Below the pieces are notes generated by a model. That model was not told the origin of the DNA. It did not search any database and saw only the letters and a list, made by a program, of their open reading frames with translations. The position numbers and the translations under genes are program-made. This document shows positions 1-9,014 of a stretch of 64,000 bases of DNA, piece after piece. Source of the stretch: Streptomyces stelliscabiei (GTDB lineage: Bacteria; Actinomycetota; Actinomycetes; Streptomycetales; Streptomycetaceae); NCBI RefSeq assembly GCF_014873495.1, contig NZ_JADBGF010000001.1, positions 9,982,001-10,046,000 on the forward strand, in the 5' to 3' direction. Position 1 is the stretch's first letter; each line of letters begins with the position of its first letter.

Positions 1-2
1 TG

Positions 3-434
3 GTTCGCCCTGTCCGGTCGACGGTGAGTGACTTCTGCACTGAACTGACAGGTCTCACGCAAGCCGAGGTGGACCGTGGCGTCACCTTCGCCGAGGCATG
101 CCGGATCCTCGTCGAGGAGTACGAGGCGGGGGAGCGCCCCTGGGCGAGCTGGGGAGAGTACGACCGGCGGCAATTCGCTCGGCAGAGTCAGGCCGACGGG
201 GTGGCGTACCCGTTCGGCTATCCGACGGAGCGCACCCACACCAATGCCAAGGCCGTGTTCACCGCGGCGTACGGGTTGGGCAGGAAACCCGGCATGGCCC
301 AGGCCCTACGGATCGCCGGACTGCCGCTCGAGGGACGCCATCACCGCGGTGAGGACGACGCGTGGAACATCGCCGCACTCGTCCTCGACCTGCTGGACCG
401 TGGGGCATGGCCGGTCAGGGCCACAGCCGCATAG
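3..434 (+). CDS. 3'-5' exonuclease, DEDDh type (5' end outside window)
   Basis: This is the C-terminal part of an ERI-1/KapD-like 3'-5' exonuclease of the RNase T/DnaQ fold. The frame is open to the window edge: codons before the GTG at 24 read VRPVRST and run smoothly into SDFCTELTG, a block typical of the family, so the true start lies to the left. The last catalytic motif, H-x4-D, appears as HHRGEDDAWNIAAL, with the His and Asp in place near residues 107-112. Family members trim single-stranded RNA or DNA 3' ends with two metal ions. The gene converges on the DUF5707 gene 90 bp away. The fold is clear; the substrate is unknown. Confidence 0.85.
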   Translation, partial: VRPVRSTVSDFCTELTGLTQAEVDRGVTFAEACRILVEEYEAGERPWASWGEYDRRQFARQSQADGVAYPFGYPTERTHTNAKAVFTAAYGLGRKPGMAQALRIAGLPLEGRHHRGEDDAWNIAALVLDLLDRGAWPVRATAA

Positions 435-523
435 GACCGCACGGGTTGTCCGGCTGCGCCACTTCGCAGGCGGGGATCAGTGACCAGTATCGCATCCGTG
501 CCACGATCACCCGCCCGCCTGGA

Positions 524-976
524 TCATCCCACCGTGAAATCGGCTGCCTTGGTGTCCAGCGTCGTGTCGCCGTTCTCGGCGGTGGCCAGGACAGCCACGT
601 GCCACCGGCCCTGAGGGGATCCCTCGGCATCGGCGCGGGTGACAGTGAGCTTGTAGGTGCACCGCTCGGTGTCCCCGCCCGAAGGCTCGCACACGGCCCG
701 CTCGGCGGCGGCCATGTCCTTCGCGGTCAGTCCCTTCTTCGCGAAGGACGAGTTCGCCGGCCATGCCAGCACCTTCACACTCTTGACGTCGGAGGACGCC
801 GTGACGACAGTGGTGAAGGTCAACGAGCCGACGCGGTCGCCGTCGGGAGCGGTGTAGCGGGCCTTGCTGTGCTCCAGCGCCGGAGGTTGGCCCCCGGCGT
901 AGGCGAGGGAGAAAGCGCCGGCCCCGGCGAGGACGACGACACCGGCGGTCACGGACAAGGCGATACGACGCGACAT
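524..976 (-). CDS. Secreted DUF5707-domain protein
   Basis: This 150-residue protein begins MSRRIALSVTAGVVVLAGAG, a Sec-type signal peptide probably cleaved after an alanine-rich stretch near residue 26. The mature part has the DUF5707 layout: an LTFTTVVTASSDVKSVKVLAW block, a Cys pair around residues 91 and 100 (CEPSGGDTERC) and a final block around WHVAVLATAENGDTT. It resembles a small Ig-like beta-sandwich. The ATG at 976 was chosen because the signal peptide starts there; the longer upstream frame shows no such signal. The function of DUF5707 is unknown, and the protein probably acts outside the cell. Confidence 0.8.
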   Translation of the reverse strand: MSRRIALSVTAGVVVLAGAGAFSLAYAGGQPPALEHSKARYTAPDGDRVGSLTFTTVVTASSDVKSVKVLAWPANSSFAKKGLTAKDMAAAERAVCEPSGGDTERCTYKLTVTRADAEGSPQGRWHVAVLATAENGDTTLDTKAADFTVG

Positions 977-1295
977 GAGAGATTCCCCTGACAAGCTCAG
1001 CTGGATCACACCGGCGCTCTCGGTGGCGCCGTGCACCCATACTGGCCGCGCAGCGGGCACCGGGTATGAGCTTGGGTACTCAAATCCCGCCTGAGTAACG
1101 GCTGTTACTGCCGTGAGCGAATCATGGTGTCGGCCAGCCCGTTCTCGACGGCGGAACCGATTCGTGTGCGGGGCCTGGAGGTGAACCGCCTGCCATGCCC
1201 GCAGGCGCTGTGAGAGGCTCGGGTGCTGAATGAGGTACCAGCGTCCTGGTGCCTTGGCGGAACAGTCGATCAACAGGCGAAGGACACCGCGAAAC

Positions 1296-1865
1296 ATGGC
1301 TGAGGTGCTGCTTTACCATCACGTCCAGGGCTTGACCGACGGGGTGCGGGCGTTCGCCGACGACCTGCGACAAGCCGGCCACACCGTACACACTCCGGAT
1401 CTGTTCGAGGGCCGCACCTTCGGCAGTCTTGAGGAGGGCATGGGGTTCGCGCGGGAGACCGGGTTCGACACTCTCAGGGAACGTGGTGCGGCAGCCGCCG
1501 AGGAACTCGGCCCAGAACTGGTGTACGCCGGCTTCTCGTTCGGCGTGACGATCGCCCAGAGGCTCGCACAGACGCGGCCCGGCGCACGTGGAGCACTGCT
1601 GATGCACTCCTGCATCCCCGTCACCGAGTACGGGGATTCCTGGCCCGACAGTGTGCCGGTACAGATCCACGGCAAAGAGGGCGACGAGTTCTTCGAGGAA
1701 GACCTGCCCGCGGCACGCGAGTTGGCCAAGTCCGCATCGGCGGCAGAGCTGTTCGTGTACCCCGGCGAACAGCACCTGTTCACCGACGCCTCCCTCGAGG
1801 CCTTCGACTCGGAGGCATCCGGGCTGCTGCTTGAGCGCGTGCGGGCGTTCCTCGCCACCGTCTGA
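1296..1865 (+). CDS. Dienelactone hydrolase-family alpha/beta hydrolase
   Basis: The 189-residue protein matches the small single-domain dienelactone hydrolase family. It starts MAEVLLYHHVQGLTDG. The nucleophile elbow is G-F-S-F-G near residue 80, where classical enzymes carry Cys, so this copy uses Ser. An acidic residue lies in the HGKEGDEFF region and the catalytic His in PGEQHLFTD near residue 161. Streptomyces paralogs of this type are general esterases or lactonases of unknown substrate. The ATG at 1296 is preferred over an upstream frame extension that matches nothing in the family. The gene has its own upstream region, and no operon partner is visible. Confidence 0.82.
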   Translation: MAEVLLYHHVQGLTDGVRAFADDLRQAGHTVHTPDLFEGRTFGSLEEGMGFARETGFDTLRERGAAAAEELGPELVYAGFSFGVTIAQRLAQTRPGARGALLMHSCIPVTEYGDSWPDSVPVQIHGKEGDEFFEEDLPAARELAKSASAAELFVYPGEQHLFTDASLEAFDSEASGLLLERVRAFLATV

Positions 1866-2082
1866 TTGAAGGTCTGAGCAAAACATGCTCAACTGCAGGA
1901 GACCGTAACCGCTCCGGTGATGAATTCCACGGTTACCTCCACCGGCTCGCAGGCTTTGATCACGGCGGCCAACAGCGGCTGATCGTCCCAGTGGATGCAA
2001 CCACACCAGTGGACGCAGAAAATTGTTGTCATATAATTTCGCCCGTACGAGTTTTCTGTTCCGTCATTTCACCGGCATTTGC

Positions 2083-2877
2083 ATGCCGAAGTCAGATGCG
2101 GAGCAGCATCCATGCATGGAGAATTCTGGAAACGACGGAACACCGTCGACAGAGGCGATCTTGACTGGCGCTGAGGTCGTCTTCACGGCGGATTTCACGT
2201 CCACCCGTCAATGGGTGGCGGGACGTTCGTGGGCATATCCGAACGGCGGACCGATCAACCCCGGTGACAACAAGCTGGATCACCTGACGGCGGACCCGGC
2301 CTACAGCCGTTCGGGTACCTTCCGTGCCACCCGCCGCAGGGACGGCCGGTGGACCACCGGCCTGCTCACCACGGAGGGGAGCGAGGAGGGCTTCACCGTC
2401 CGCGCGGGGGATGTGCTGGAGGCACGGGTCAGGTTGCCGCACGAGCTGGGCGCGTGGCCGGCCATCTGGACCTGGCGGGACGGCGACCAGGAGATCGATG
2501 TCTTCGAGTACCACCCCGACAACGCCGACCTCCTGGAGCTGACCAACCATGTTCGCGGCGCCAACCTCTACTACCGCGACCCCGCCATCGGCCCGGGCGC
2601 ATGGGTCGATCTTCGCGTCGAGTTCGGTCAGAGGTCCGTGATCTGGTGGGTGAACGGCAGTCGGGTGTTCGCCGACCGCCGAGGTGTGGGACGCTCCTGG
2701 CACGCGTACCTCATCGTCAATCTGTCGGTGTGCGCAGGCCGTTACCACCCTCCACCGGCTCCTCATGTCAAGGAGATGTCGTACAAGGTCCAGCACCTCG
2801 TGGTGCGGCGGCCGGTCGCACTCCTGGAGGCGGTGTCCGACGATTCCGAGGAGGTGGCGGACAATGACGCACCGTGA
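2083..2877 (+). CDS. GH16-like glycoside hydrolase
   Basis: The core has the jelly-roll pattern of family 16 glycosidases (laminarinase/lichenase group). The catalytic signature E-I-D-V-F-E appears in GDQEIDVFEYHPD near residue 147, with Trp-rich strands before it (GAWPAIWTWRDG) and after it (RSVIWWVNGSRVF). No signal peptide is visible, which is unusual for a GH16 enzyme: export could be non-classical, or the substrate may be intracellular or phage-borne. The start is uncertain: the frame opens with a TTG at 2023, and ATG codons at 2083 and 2116 are alternatives without a strong ribosome binding site. Family assignment is good; substrate is unknown. Confidence 0.65.
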   Translation: MPKSDAEQHPCMENSGNDGTPSTEAILTGAEVVFTADFTSTRQWVAGRSWAYPNGGPINPGDNKLDHLTADPAYSRSGTFRATRRRDGRWTTGLLTTEGSEEGFTVRAGDVLEARVRLPHELGAWPAIWTWRDGDQEIDVFEYHPDNADLLELTNHVRGANLYYRDPAIGPGAWVDLRVEFGQRSVIWWVNGSRVFADRRGVGRSWHAYLIVNLSVCAGRYHPPPAPHVKEMSYKVQHLVVRRPVALLEAVSDDSEEVADNDAP

Positions 2878-3078
2878 TCATCTGGGGCGACGGAGAATTC
2901 CGTAGGTGCCAGTCGGGATTCGGATGTGCCATCCCGGATCGCTCTCACCGGTGCATGGGCAAAGGTGCCTTCGGCAGGCAACAAGGCAGAATTCGCGCAC
3001 GCCGCCGAACTTGACCTCGTCCATTCGCGTGTCGCCGTTCGCGGTGGGCTTCTCCGCGTACGCGCTCTGATCGGTCAA
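2878..3078 (-). CDS. Small hypothetical protein overlapping the reductase stop
   Basis: A 66-residue frame begins with an ATG that overlaps the stop of the upstream reductase gene by 4 bp (ATGA), the usual sign of translational coupling. The sequence has five cysteines, including CLVACRRHLCPC in the middle, and a basic C-terminus. No family is recognised. It ends directly against the GH16 stop on the other strand. The overlap is the only positive evidence, and it could be chance. Confidence 0.25.
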   Translation of the reverse strand: MTDQSAYAEKPTANGDTRMDEVKFGGVREFCLVACRRHLCPCTGESDPGWHIRIPTGTYGILRRPR

Positions 3079-3656
3079 CGGCGTACCTGATAACGCAGAT
3101 GAAGCACCCGGTTGCCCTGAATCACCACGTCAGGATCTTCCAACAGGTGCTGCGCGTGGACCGACCCGAAGTAGCGCTTGCCGGACCCGAACACCACGGG
3201 TACGACGTCCATGCGCACCTCGTCGACCAGACCCGCGGCCAGCACCTGGCCACCGACGTCGCCAGCGGCGACCTCGACCGTGCGGTCGCCCGCAAGCCCT
3301 TGCGCCTTCGCCATGGCTGCCTCGACGCCGTCGACGAAGTGAAACGGCGCCTCGGGGTCCCAGCCCTCGGGTTCCGGCCGGTGCGTCACGACGACCACGT
3401 GGTCGATCCCGCCCGGAGGCTTCCCGGCCCAGCCGTCCGTCAGGTCGAAGACGTGGCGGCCGACGACGGTCACCCCGATCTGGTCCCAGTACGGCCGGGT
3501 GTAGTCGAAGGACGCCTGCGACACCTTCAGCTCGCCGCTCTCGTCCAACGGGACGTCACCGCTGGACAACCAGTCGAACAGCGGTCCGGGCTGGTCATTC
3601 TCGTCCGCGACGAAGCCGTCCACCGACACCGAGCTGTACATGACCACAGTGCCCAC
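3075..3656 (-). CDS. RibD C-terminal/dihydrofolate reductase-like protein
   Basis: This 193-residue protein belongs to the RibD_C/DHFR-like reductases that are abundant in Streptomyces. The N-terminal YSSVSVDGFVADENDQPGP block is the nucleotide/substrate strand of the family, VTVVGRHVFDLTDGW is the middle motif, and EVAAGDVGGQVLAAGLVDE holds the glycine-rich NADPH-binding turn near residue 140. Start: the GTG at 3656, preceded by a purine-rich GAGGAG 7 bp upstream; homologs begin at about this point. A second, divergent member of the same family lies at 14961-15524. The substrate is unknown; these are not true folate enzymes. Confidence 0.82.
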   Translation of the reverse strand: MGTVVMYSSVSVDGFVADENDQPGPLFDWLSSGDVPLDESGELKVSQASFDYTRPYWDQIGVTVVGRHVFDLTDGWAGKPPGGIDHVVVVTHRPEPEGWDPEAPFHFVDGVEAAMAKAQGLAGDRTVEVAAGDVGGQVLAAGLVDEVRMDVVPVVFGSGKRYFGSVHAQHLLEDPDVVIQGNRVLHLRYQVRR

Positions 3657-4029
3657 GGGGCTCTCCTCTGCTTTGGGGTGCCCCCAAACTAACGCGTCGT
3701 CAGCTGCCGCTCCTGGAGGCGAGCCAACAGGCCGGCAGAGGCCAGCTGTCCAAGACATCTGCTGCCAGCCTCTACACCGGTTGGGGTCCCAGCCGGTGCA
3801 GAGCGGTGACGGCGGTCGCCGGCCTCGATTCCCTGGATCCTCGCTTGGCTCCGGTCGCCAGGCAGCTCCGATGACAGGTGCCTTATCGGCCGCGCGGACA
3901 AGGTGGCATGGGTGGTCGCACATGCCTGGGTGGCCAGATCGGACACGTACTCGGGCCCTGCCATCAGATCTCACCGAGACGAAGGTGATGCCGTCGGCAC
4001 GGCCGAAGGTTCCGAACCCATACCGGGAA
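3657..4029. other. Gap without a recognised gene
   Basis: About 370 bp separate the reductase start from the desaturase stop. Short frames exist on both strands, but none shows a known motif or a ribosome binding site. It should contain the reductase promoter. Nothing else is seen. Confidence 0.5.
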
Positions 4030-5148
4030 TCAGGCCGCGACGAGCTCCTGCTCGCGATCCGGCGCCTGGAGCTTGGGCTTCTTGTTCGGCAGGGAGAGCC
4101 GGAAGACCTTGTGCCACGCGGAGAACACCTGCTTGGGCAGCGGTCCGCTGACGTACTCCAGCTCGTACTTCTCGAACAGCGCGCGCACCTTCACCGCGAC
4201 CTCGGCGTACCGGTTGCTCGGCAGGTCCGGGAACAGGTGGTGCTCGATCTGGTGCGACAAGTTGCCGGTCATGAAATGCATGGCCTTGCTGCCGCTGATG
4301 TTCGCCGAGCCCATCATCTGGCGCAGGTACCACTGGCCGCGCGTCTCGCCCTTGATCGACCGGCGCTCGAAGACCTGCACGCCCTCGGGGAAGTGCCCGC
4401 ACATGATCACCGAGTGGGTCCAGATGTTGCGGACCAGGTTCGCGGTGAACGTGGCGGCGAGCGTGGTGAGGAACGACGGGCCCGACAGCAGCGGGTGGAT
4501 CACGTAGTCCTTGAGCACCTGCTTGCGGATCTTGCGGCCCACGGCCCTGGCCCGCGCGCGGAACTCCGGGTTCTTGCGGCGGCGCTTGTGCAGGTTCTTG
4601 CCGAGCTCCAGGTCGTACGCGGCGATGCCGTACTCGAAGAAGCAGGCGTTGATGAAGTTCCACAGCGGCTGGCCGAGGTGGAACGGGTACCACTTCTGGT
4701 CCTCGTCCACGCGCATGATGCCGTAGCCGAGGTCGTTGTCCTTGCCGATCACGTTGGTGTACGTGTGGTGCAGCTCGTTGTGCGAGTGCTTCCACTGTTC
4801 GGCCGGCGAGACGTGATCCCATTCCCAGGTGGTGGAGTGGATCTTGGGGTCCCGCATCCAGTCCCACTGGCCGTGCAGGATGTTGTGGCCGATCTCCATG
4901 TTGTCCATGATCTTCGCCACGGACAGACCGGCGGTGCCGATCAGCCATGCGGGCGGGAAGATCGAGAACAGCAGTACACCCCTGCTGACCAGTTCGAGCT
5001 TGCGCTGCGCCGAGATGACCTTGCGAATGTAGGCAGCGTCCTTCTCGCCGCGGTCGGCGATCACCTCGTCGCGGATCGCGTCCAGTTCGCGGCCGAGCTC
5101 CTCGATCTGCTCCGCGGTCAGGTGGGCGGTGGGGTCGATGGCGGTCAA
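4030..5148 (-). CDS. Membrane fatty acid desaturase, DesA3-like
   Basis: The 372-residue protein is a membrane acyl-lipid/acyl-CoA desaturase of the di-iron, three-histidine-box class. Boxes: HNILH at residues 88-92, HSHNELHH at 121-128 and HQIEHH at 299-304. Hydrophobic spans lie around residues 57-80 and 220-245. The order and spacing match mycobacterial DesA3, which makes oleate from stearoyl-CoA using an adjacent ferredoxin reductase. Start: a TTG at 5148 with GGAG 5 bp upstream; it sits 7 bp after the reductase stop, so the two genes form an operon. It probably introduces a cis double bond into C16-C18 acyl chains at the membrane. The exact position of the bond is inferred only from DesA3. 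Confidence 0.92.
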   Translation of the reverse strand: MTAIDPTAHLTAEQIEELGRELDAIRDEVIADRGEKDAAYIRKVISAQRKLELVSRGVLLFSIFPPAWLIGTAGLSVAKIMDNMEIGHNILHGQWDWMRDPKIHSTTWEWDHVSPAEQWKHSHNELHHTYTNVIGKDNDLGYGIMRVDEDQKWYPFHLGQPLWNFINACFFEYGIAAYDLELGKNLHKRRRKNPEFRARARAVGRKIRKQVLKDYVIHPLLSGPSFLTTLAATFTANLVRNIWTHSVIMCGHFPEGVQVFERRSIKGETRGQWYLRQMMGSANISGSKAMHFMTGNLSHQIEHHLFPDLPSNRYAEVAVKVRALFEKYELEYVSGPLPKQVFSAWHKVFRLSLPNKKPKLQAPDREQELVAA

Positions 5149-5155
5149 GGTGCTC

Positions 5156-6217
5156 CTACCGTTCGATGTCGCAGGGGCCCGCCGCGGCGGACACACAGGT
5201 CTGGATGAGAACGCCCGGCTCGGCCTCGGTGATCTCGCCGGTGCGCAGGTCGCGGACGGCGCCCGCCTTGAGCGGCGTGACACAGCCGAAGCAGATGCCC
5301 ATACGGCACCCGGACGGCATGAGCACGCCGGCCTCTTCGCCGACGTTCAGCAACGGCGTGGCGCCGTCCGCGTCGACGGTCTTGCCGGTGGTGCTGAACG
5401 TGACCTCACCACCGCCACCGTCGACGGCGACCACGATGCCGGGGCGGAAGCGTTCGGTGTGCAGGCGCTCTTGGACGCCGTGCTCGGTCCAGTGCTCTTC
5501 GGCGGCGTCGAGCAGGCCCGCGGGCCCGCAGGCCCAGGTCTCGCGCTCGGCCCAGTCGGGCACGAGTTCGTCGAGTCGGGCGATGTCGAGCATGCCGTCC
5601 GTGTCGGTGTGCACCTCGATGAGACGCAGCTTCTTGTCCGCGACCAGGCCGTGCAGATCGTTGCGGAAGATCACGTCCTGCGGCTGTGGCGCGGAATGGA
5701 CCATGACGACGTCGTCGAACTCGGTGTCGCGCAGCATGCCCATCACGGGCGTGATGCCGCTGCCGGCCGTCAGGTAGAGCACCTTGGCCGGCTTGGCCAG
5801 CGGCAGCACGAAGTCACCGGTGGCCTGGTCGAGCTGGATCAGCGTGCCCGGCTTCGCCCTGCGGACCAGGTAATTGCTGACCTTGCCGTCGGGAATCGCC
5901 TTCACGGTGATCGTGACGCGGCCGTCCTGGCGGCTTGTCGGCGAGGTGACGGAGTAGGCACGCCACAGGCGCACCCCGTCGACGTCGACCCCGATCCGTA
6001 CGTACTGACCGGCCGTGTGCCCGCGCCAGCCTCGTCCCGGCCTGATCACGACGGTCGCGGCGTCATCCGTCTCGGGGTGCACGGCCTCGATGCGCCCACG
6101 CAGGTCGGCGCCCGCGCGCAGCGGGCTGACCAGGTCGAGGTAGTCCGACGGCAGCAGCGGCGTCGTGACCATCTCCAGCATTTTCCACGCCCTGGTGCGG
6201 AGGGCTGTACTCGTCAT
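5156..6217 (-). CDS. Ferredoxin reductase with C-terminal [2Fe-2S] domain
   Basis: The 353-residue flavoprotein is the electron donor of the desaturase encoded directly downstream. An FAD-binding barrel comes first (RAYS motif near 86-89), then an NAD(P)-binding domain (GSGITPV near 151), then a plant-type ferredoxin domain with cluster ligands C304, C309, C312 and C341 in the pattern C-x4-C-x2-C-x28-C. This FNR-ferredoxin fusion is the known partner architecture of DesA3-type desaturases (Rv3230c/Rv3229c in Mycobacterium tuberculosis). The 86-bp gap to the PucR-type regulator should hold the promoters of both transcription units. Function is confident, and the desaturase partnership is strongly supported by the 7-bp spacing. 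Confidence 0.92.
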   Translation of the reverse strand: MTSTALRTRAWKMLEMVTTPLLPSDYLDLVSPLRAGADLRGRIEAVHPETDDAATVVIRPGRGWRGHTAGQYVRIGVDVDGVRLWRAYSVTSPTSRQDGRVTITVKAIPDGKVSNYLVRRAKPGTLIQLDQATGDFVLPLAKPAKVLYLTAGSGITPVMGMLRDTEFDDVVMVHSAPQPQDVIFRNDLHGLVADKKLRLIEVHTDTDGMLDIARLDELVPDWAERETWACGPAGLLDAAEEHWTEHGVQERLHTERFRPGIVVAVDGGGGEVTFSTTGKTVDADGATPLLNVGEEAGVLMPSGCRMGICFGCVTPLKAGAVRDLRTGEITEAEPGVLIQTCVSAAAGPCDIER

Positions 6218-6303
6218 GACTCCAGCTTGCTGTGCCTCAGGGCGTAAAGTCCTGACCGCAGGACGTGAATCTGGTCGGTCGATTTGTTCGCAGGGAACAA
6301 AAA

Positions 6304-7443
6304 ATGAGCCATGTAATCCGGAGGGCCACCGAGCCGGCCCTGGATGAGACGACGGTCACCGCGCTTCGGGCCGCGCTGAGAACCACCGCCGACGAGGTCG
6401 TCCAGGCGATCATCGACGAGGTCCCTCCCTACGCCAACGCCCTGTCGGGCCGTATGGGCGGCACGATCCGCCGAGCCGTCCGCACGGCCCTGGGCCACTA
6501 CCTGGACGTGGCGAGCGGGAACGCCACGGGCGGCGACGCCGGTGACGCGGCCTACGAGCTGGGCCGCGGCGAGGTGCGCGACGGCCGTTCGATGGACGCC
6601 CTGCTCAGCGCCTACCGTGTCGGTGCCCGCGTGGCCTGGCGATGCCTGGCCGCCGGTGCCGTACCCGCAGGTCTGCCCGCCGCCGAGGTCGCCAAGTTCG
6701 CCGAGTTGACCTTCGCCTACATCGATGAGCTCTCCGCCGCGAGCGCCGCGGGCCATGCCGACGAGCTGGCCGCCCGGGGCCGGGTTCATGAGCGCCACCT
6801 GGAACAACTGGTCCGCGACCTCCTCGCCGGCGCGAGCCCGGACGTGCTGCTGGCCTCTGTTCAACGGGCCGGCTGGCAGCCTCCGGTTTCGCTGACCGCG
6901 GTCCTGCTGCCCGCCGCCCAGGCCCGGCCTGCCTACCGCGCGCTCGACCCGAGCACCCTCGTCCTCGACGATCTGCCGGACGCCTTGGGCGTACTGCTCG
7001 TCCCCGATGCCGACCGATCACATCTCCTGAGGCAGCTGGCCGACCGCACCGCCGTGGTCGGCCCGGCCCGGCCATGGACCCGTGCGTCCGCCTCGTACGA
7101 ACGAGCGGTACGCGCGCGCTCCCTCTCCTCCGACATCCGCGACACCGAGGACCACCTGCCCGAGCTGGTGCTGAGCGCCGACATGGAGGCGTTCGCGGAC
7201 CTGCGGGCCCGAGCCCTCGCACCGTTGCGGACCCTGCCTGACGCGACCGCGCGGCGGCTGGAGGAGACGTTGCGGGCGTGGCTGCTGCACCAGGGCAGAC
7301 GGGACGAGGTGGCGGCGGCGCTGTTCGTCCATCCCCAGACCGTCCGGTACCGGATGTCGCAGCTGCGGGAGCTGTTTCCCGATCTGGGGTCGCCGCACCG
7401 GGTCCTTGAACTGACGCTGGCGGTCGGTCTTCGGGGCAGCTGA
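6304..7443 (+). CDS. PucR-type helix-turn-helix transcriptional regulator
   Basis: The 379-residue regulator has an all-helical N-terminal sensory part (residues 1-150, with MDALLSAYRVGARVAWR typical of RsbR/CdaR-like sensors), a middle region, and a C-terminal PucR HTH_30 domain in which DEVAAALFVHPQTVRYRM is the recognition helix segment near residues 340-358. The ATG at 6304 has AGGGA about 7 bp upstream. It is divergent from the ferredoxin reductase/desaturase operon, an arrangement common in Streptomyces, so it probably controls membrane lipid unsaturation in response to a lipid, redox or temperature cue. Control of that operon is inferred from position only. Confidence 0.85.
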   Translation: MSHVIRRATEPALDETTVTALRAALRTTADEVVQAIIDEVPPYANALSGRMGGTIRRAVRTALGHYLDVASGNATGGDAGDAAYELGRGEVRDGRSMDALLSAYRVGARVAWRCLAAGAVPAGLPAAEVAKFAELTFAYIDELSAASAAGHADELAARGRVHERHLEQLVRDLLAGASPDVLLASVQRAGWQPPVSLTAVLLPAAQARPAYRALDPSTLVLDDLPDALGVLLVPDADRSHLLRQLADRTAVVGPARPWTRASASYERAVRARSLSSDIRDTEDHLPELVLSADMEAFADLRARALAPLRTLPDATARRLEETLRAWLLHQGRRDEVAAALFVHPQTVRYRMSQLRELFPDLGSPHRVLELTLAVGLRGS

Positions 7444-7593
7444 TGAGTTCCTTCGACCGTCCATGACAGCGTCCACGGCCGCGTCCGCGAGTGGTCCAGA
7501 ACCGTGTCCGCGAGGAGTAATTGTCAAATGTTGTGGACCTGGGCGAGGCTGTCACCGGCCTCACCTGCGGTGCTCTCCGGGGGTTCCCAGGTT

Positions 7594-8946
7594 TCACTCG
7601 GCGGGTGTCGGGACCCGGTTGAAGAACCGTCCGGCCATGTCGGCCCCGATGATGGCGCCGTTGGCGTCGCGGGTGAGGAAACCGCGCTGGCCGATCAGGC
7701 CGCCACCGGTGACGATGTACTCGTCGCCGCAACCGGGTAGCAGGCCGAGGCCGGCTGGCGGCAGGTCCGCCGGCAGTTCCCGGTCGGCCGCCGCGCGGAT
7801 CTCCGGCTTGATCCGGCATTCAACCGTCATCGTGTCACCGTCGGTGTCGATGATCAGCGTCATGAATTCGTTCGCGTAGTGCCCGGTGATCTCATGGGCT
7901 CGCTGCGGGTCGTACGGGAGCGGCTCGGGGTCCCGCTCGACCACGCCGAGGTAGTGTTCGAGCGCCCAGCGGAGCACGGCCTGGTTGAACTCCAGCCCGT
8001 TGTCGGGCCCGGCGTTGGACGCTGCGACGACGGCGAAGTCCCGCTCCGGAACCAGTAGCAGGTTGGCGAACTGGCCGTTGGTCGATCCGCCGTGCCCGAC
8101 GGTGCGCACGCCGTCCACGTCGCGCAGGAACCAGCCGAGGCCGATGGCGTCGCCGAGCGTGGAGCCGTGCAGTTCCACCGTCGGCTCCTGCATGCGCCGC
8201 GCCAGGTCACGGCCGCCGAGGTGGAACCGGGCCCAGCGCAACTGGTCGGAGACCGAGGACACCAGGCCGCCGCCCGGGTTGTTGCCGCGCGTGTCCTTCC
8301 ACGTCCGGGCGACCTTGAGCGCCCCTTCGCTGAGGTTGTGACCCACGGCGAACCGGCGGGTGATGGCCTGTCCGGCGGTGAAGACGCTGTCGGTCATGCC
8401 GGCCTGTTCCAGGACGAGTGAGGCGACAGCGGCCTCGTAGGTCTCACCGGTGACGTTCTCGACGACCCGGCCGAGCAGGTTGTAGCCGAGCTGGCTGTAG
8501 GAGGCGCGGCCGCCGACTGGGCCGATCAGCGCCACCTCAGCCATGTGGGTCACCTCGCGGGCCAGCGCGTCGTCTCCGTCTCCGCTGTCGAAGACCATCC
8601 GGGTGTCCAGCCCGGCGGTGTGGTTGAGCAGGTTCAGGATGGTGATCTGCGCGGCCGCGCACTCATCGGGGAGCCGGAGTTCGGGAACGTAGCGGCGCAC
8701 CGGCGCCTCCAGCTCGACCCGCCCCTGCTCGACCAGGCGCATGATCGCGGTCGCCGTGTAGGTCTTGGTGACCGAGCCCAGCACGAACAGCGTGTCCCGG
8801 TCGACGGGCAGCGGGTTGTCGATGCTCGTCACGCCGTGGCAGACGGTCAACTCCCGTCCGTCCACCAGGACTCCCACCGCCGCACCCGGGATGCCGAGCT
8901 CCTTGGCCTTCTCCTCGATGAGCTCCGCCAGCGCATCGTGTGACAT
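7594..8946 (-). CDS. Serine hydrolase, class C beta-lactamase family
   Basis: The 450-residue protein has the penicillin-binding fold: S-x-x-K is S58-V-T-K61, the Tyr motif is in YSQLGYN near residue 163, and the H-x-G motif is VGHGGST near residue 300. A C-terminal lipocalin-like extension of about 110 residues follows, as in EstB/D-aminopeptidase-type members. No signal peptide is seen, so it is probably a cytoplasmic esterase or peptidase rather than a drug-resistance lactamase. The ATG at 8946 has a GGGGGA box. It is divergent from the TetR gene, with three shared operator copies between them, so it is probably the main target of that repressor. Confidence 0.87.
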   Translation of the reverse strand: MSHDALAELIEEKAKELGIPGAAVGVLVDGRELTVCHGVTSIDNPLPVDRDTLFVLGSVTKTYTATAIMRLVEQGRVELEAPVRRYVPELRLPDECAAAQITILNLLNHTAGLDTRMVFDSGDGDDALAREVTHMAEVALIGPVGGRASYSQLGYNLLGRVVENVTGETYEAAVASLVLEQAGMTDSVFTAGQAITRRFAVGHNLSEGALKVARTWKDTRGNNPGGGLVSSVSDQLRWARFHLGGRDLARRMQEPTVELHGSTLGDAIGLGWFLRDVDGVRTVGHGGSTNGQFANLLLVPERDFAVVAASNAGPDNGLEFNQAVLRWALEHYLGVVERDPEPLPYDPQRAHEITGHYANEFMTLIIDTDGDTMTVECRIKPEIRAAADRELPADLPPAGLGLLPGCGDEYIVTGGGLIGQRGFLTRDANGAIIGADMAGRFFNRVPTPAE

Positions 8947-9014
8947 CTCGATTCCCCCTCGATCGGTGTGGTTCGCGCTCGGCACCGAGCTGCCCATCCG
9001 GGCGTCGCGGCGAC

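Noticed and set aside
3075..3656. True dihydrofolate reductase
   Set aside because: The sequence follows RibD_C-like proteins and lacks the folate-binding pattern of FolA. The same applies to 14961-15524.
7594..8946. Antibiotic-resistance beta-lactamase
   Set aside because: The S-x-x-K and H-x-G motifs are those of the wider serine-hydrolase family. There is no signal peptide, and the C-terminal extension fits esterase or peptidase members.
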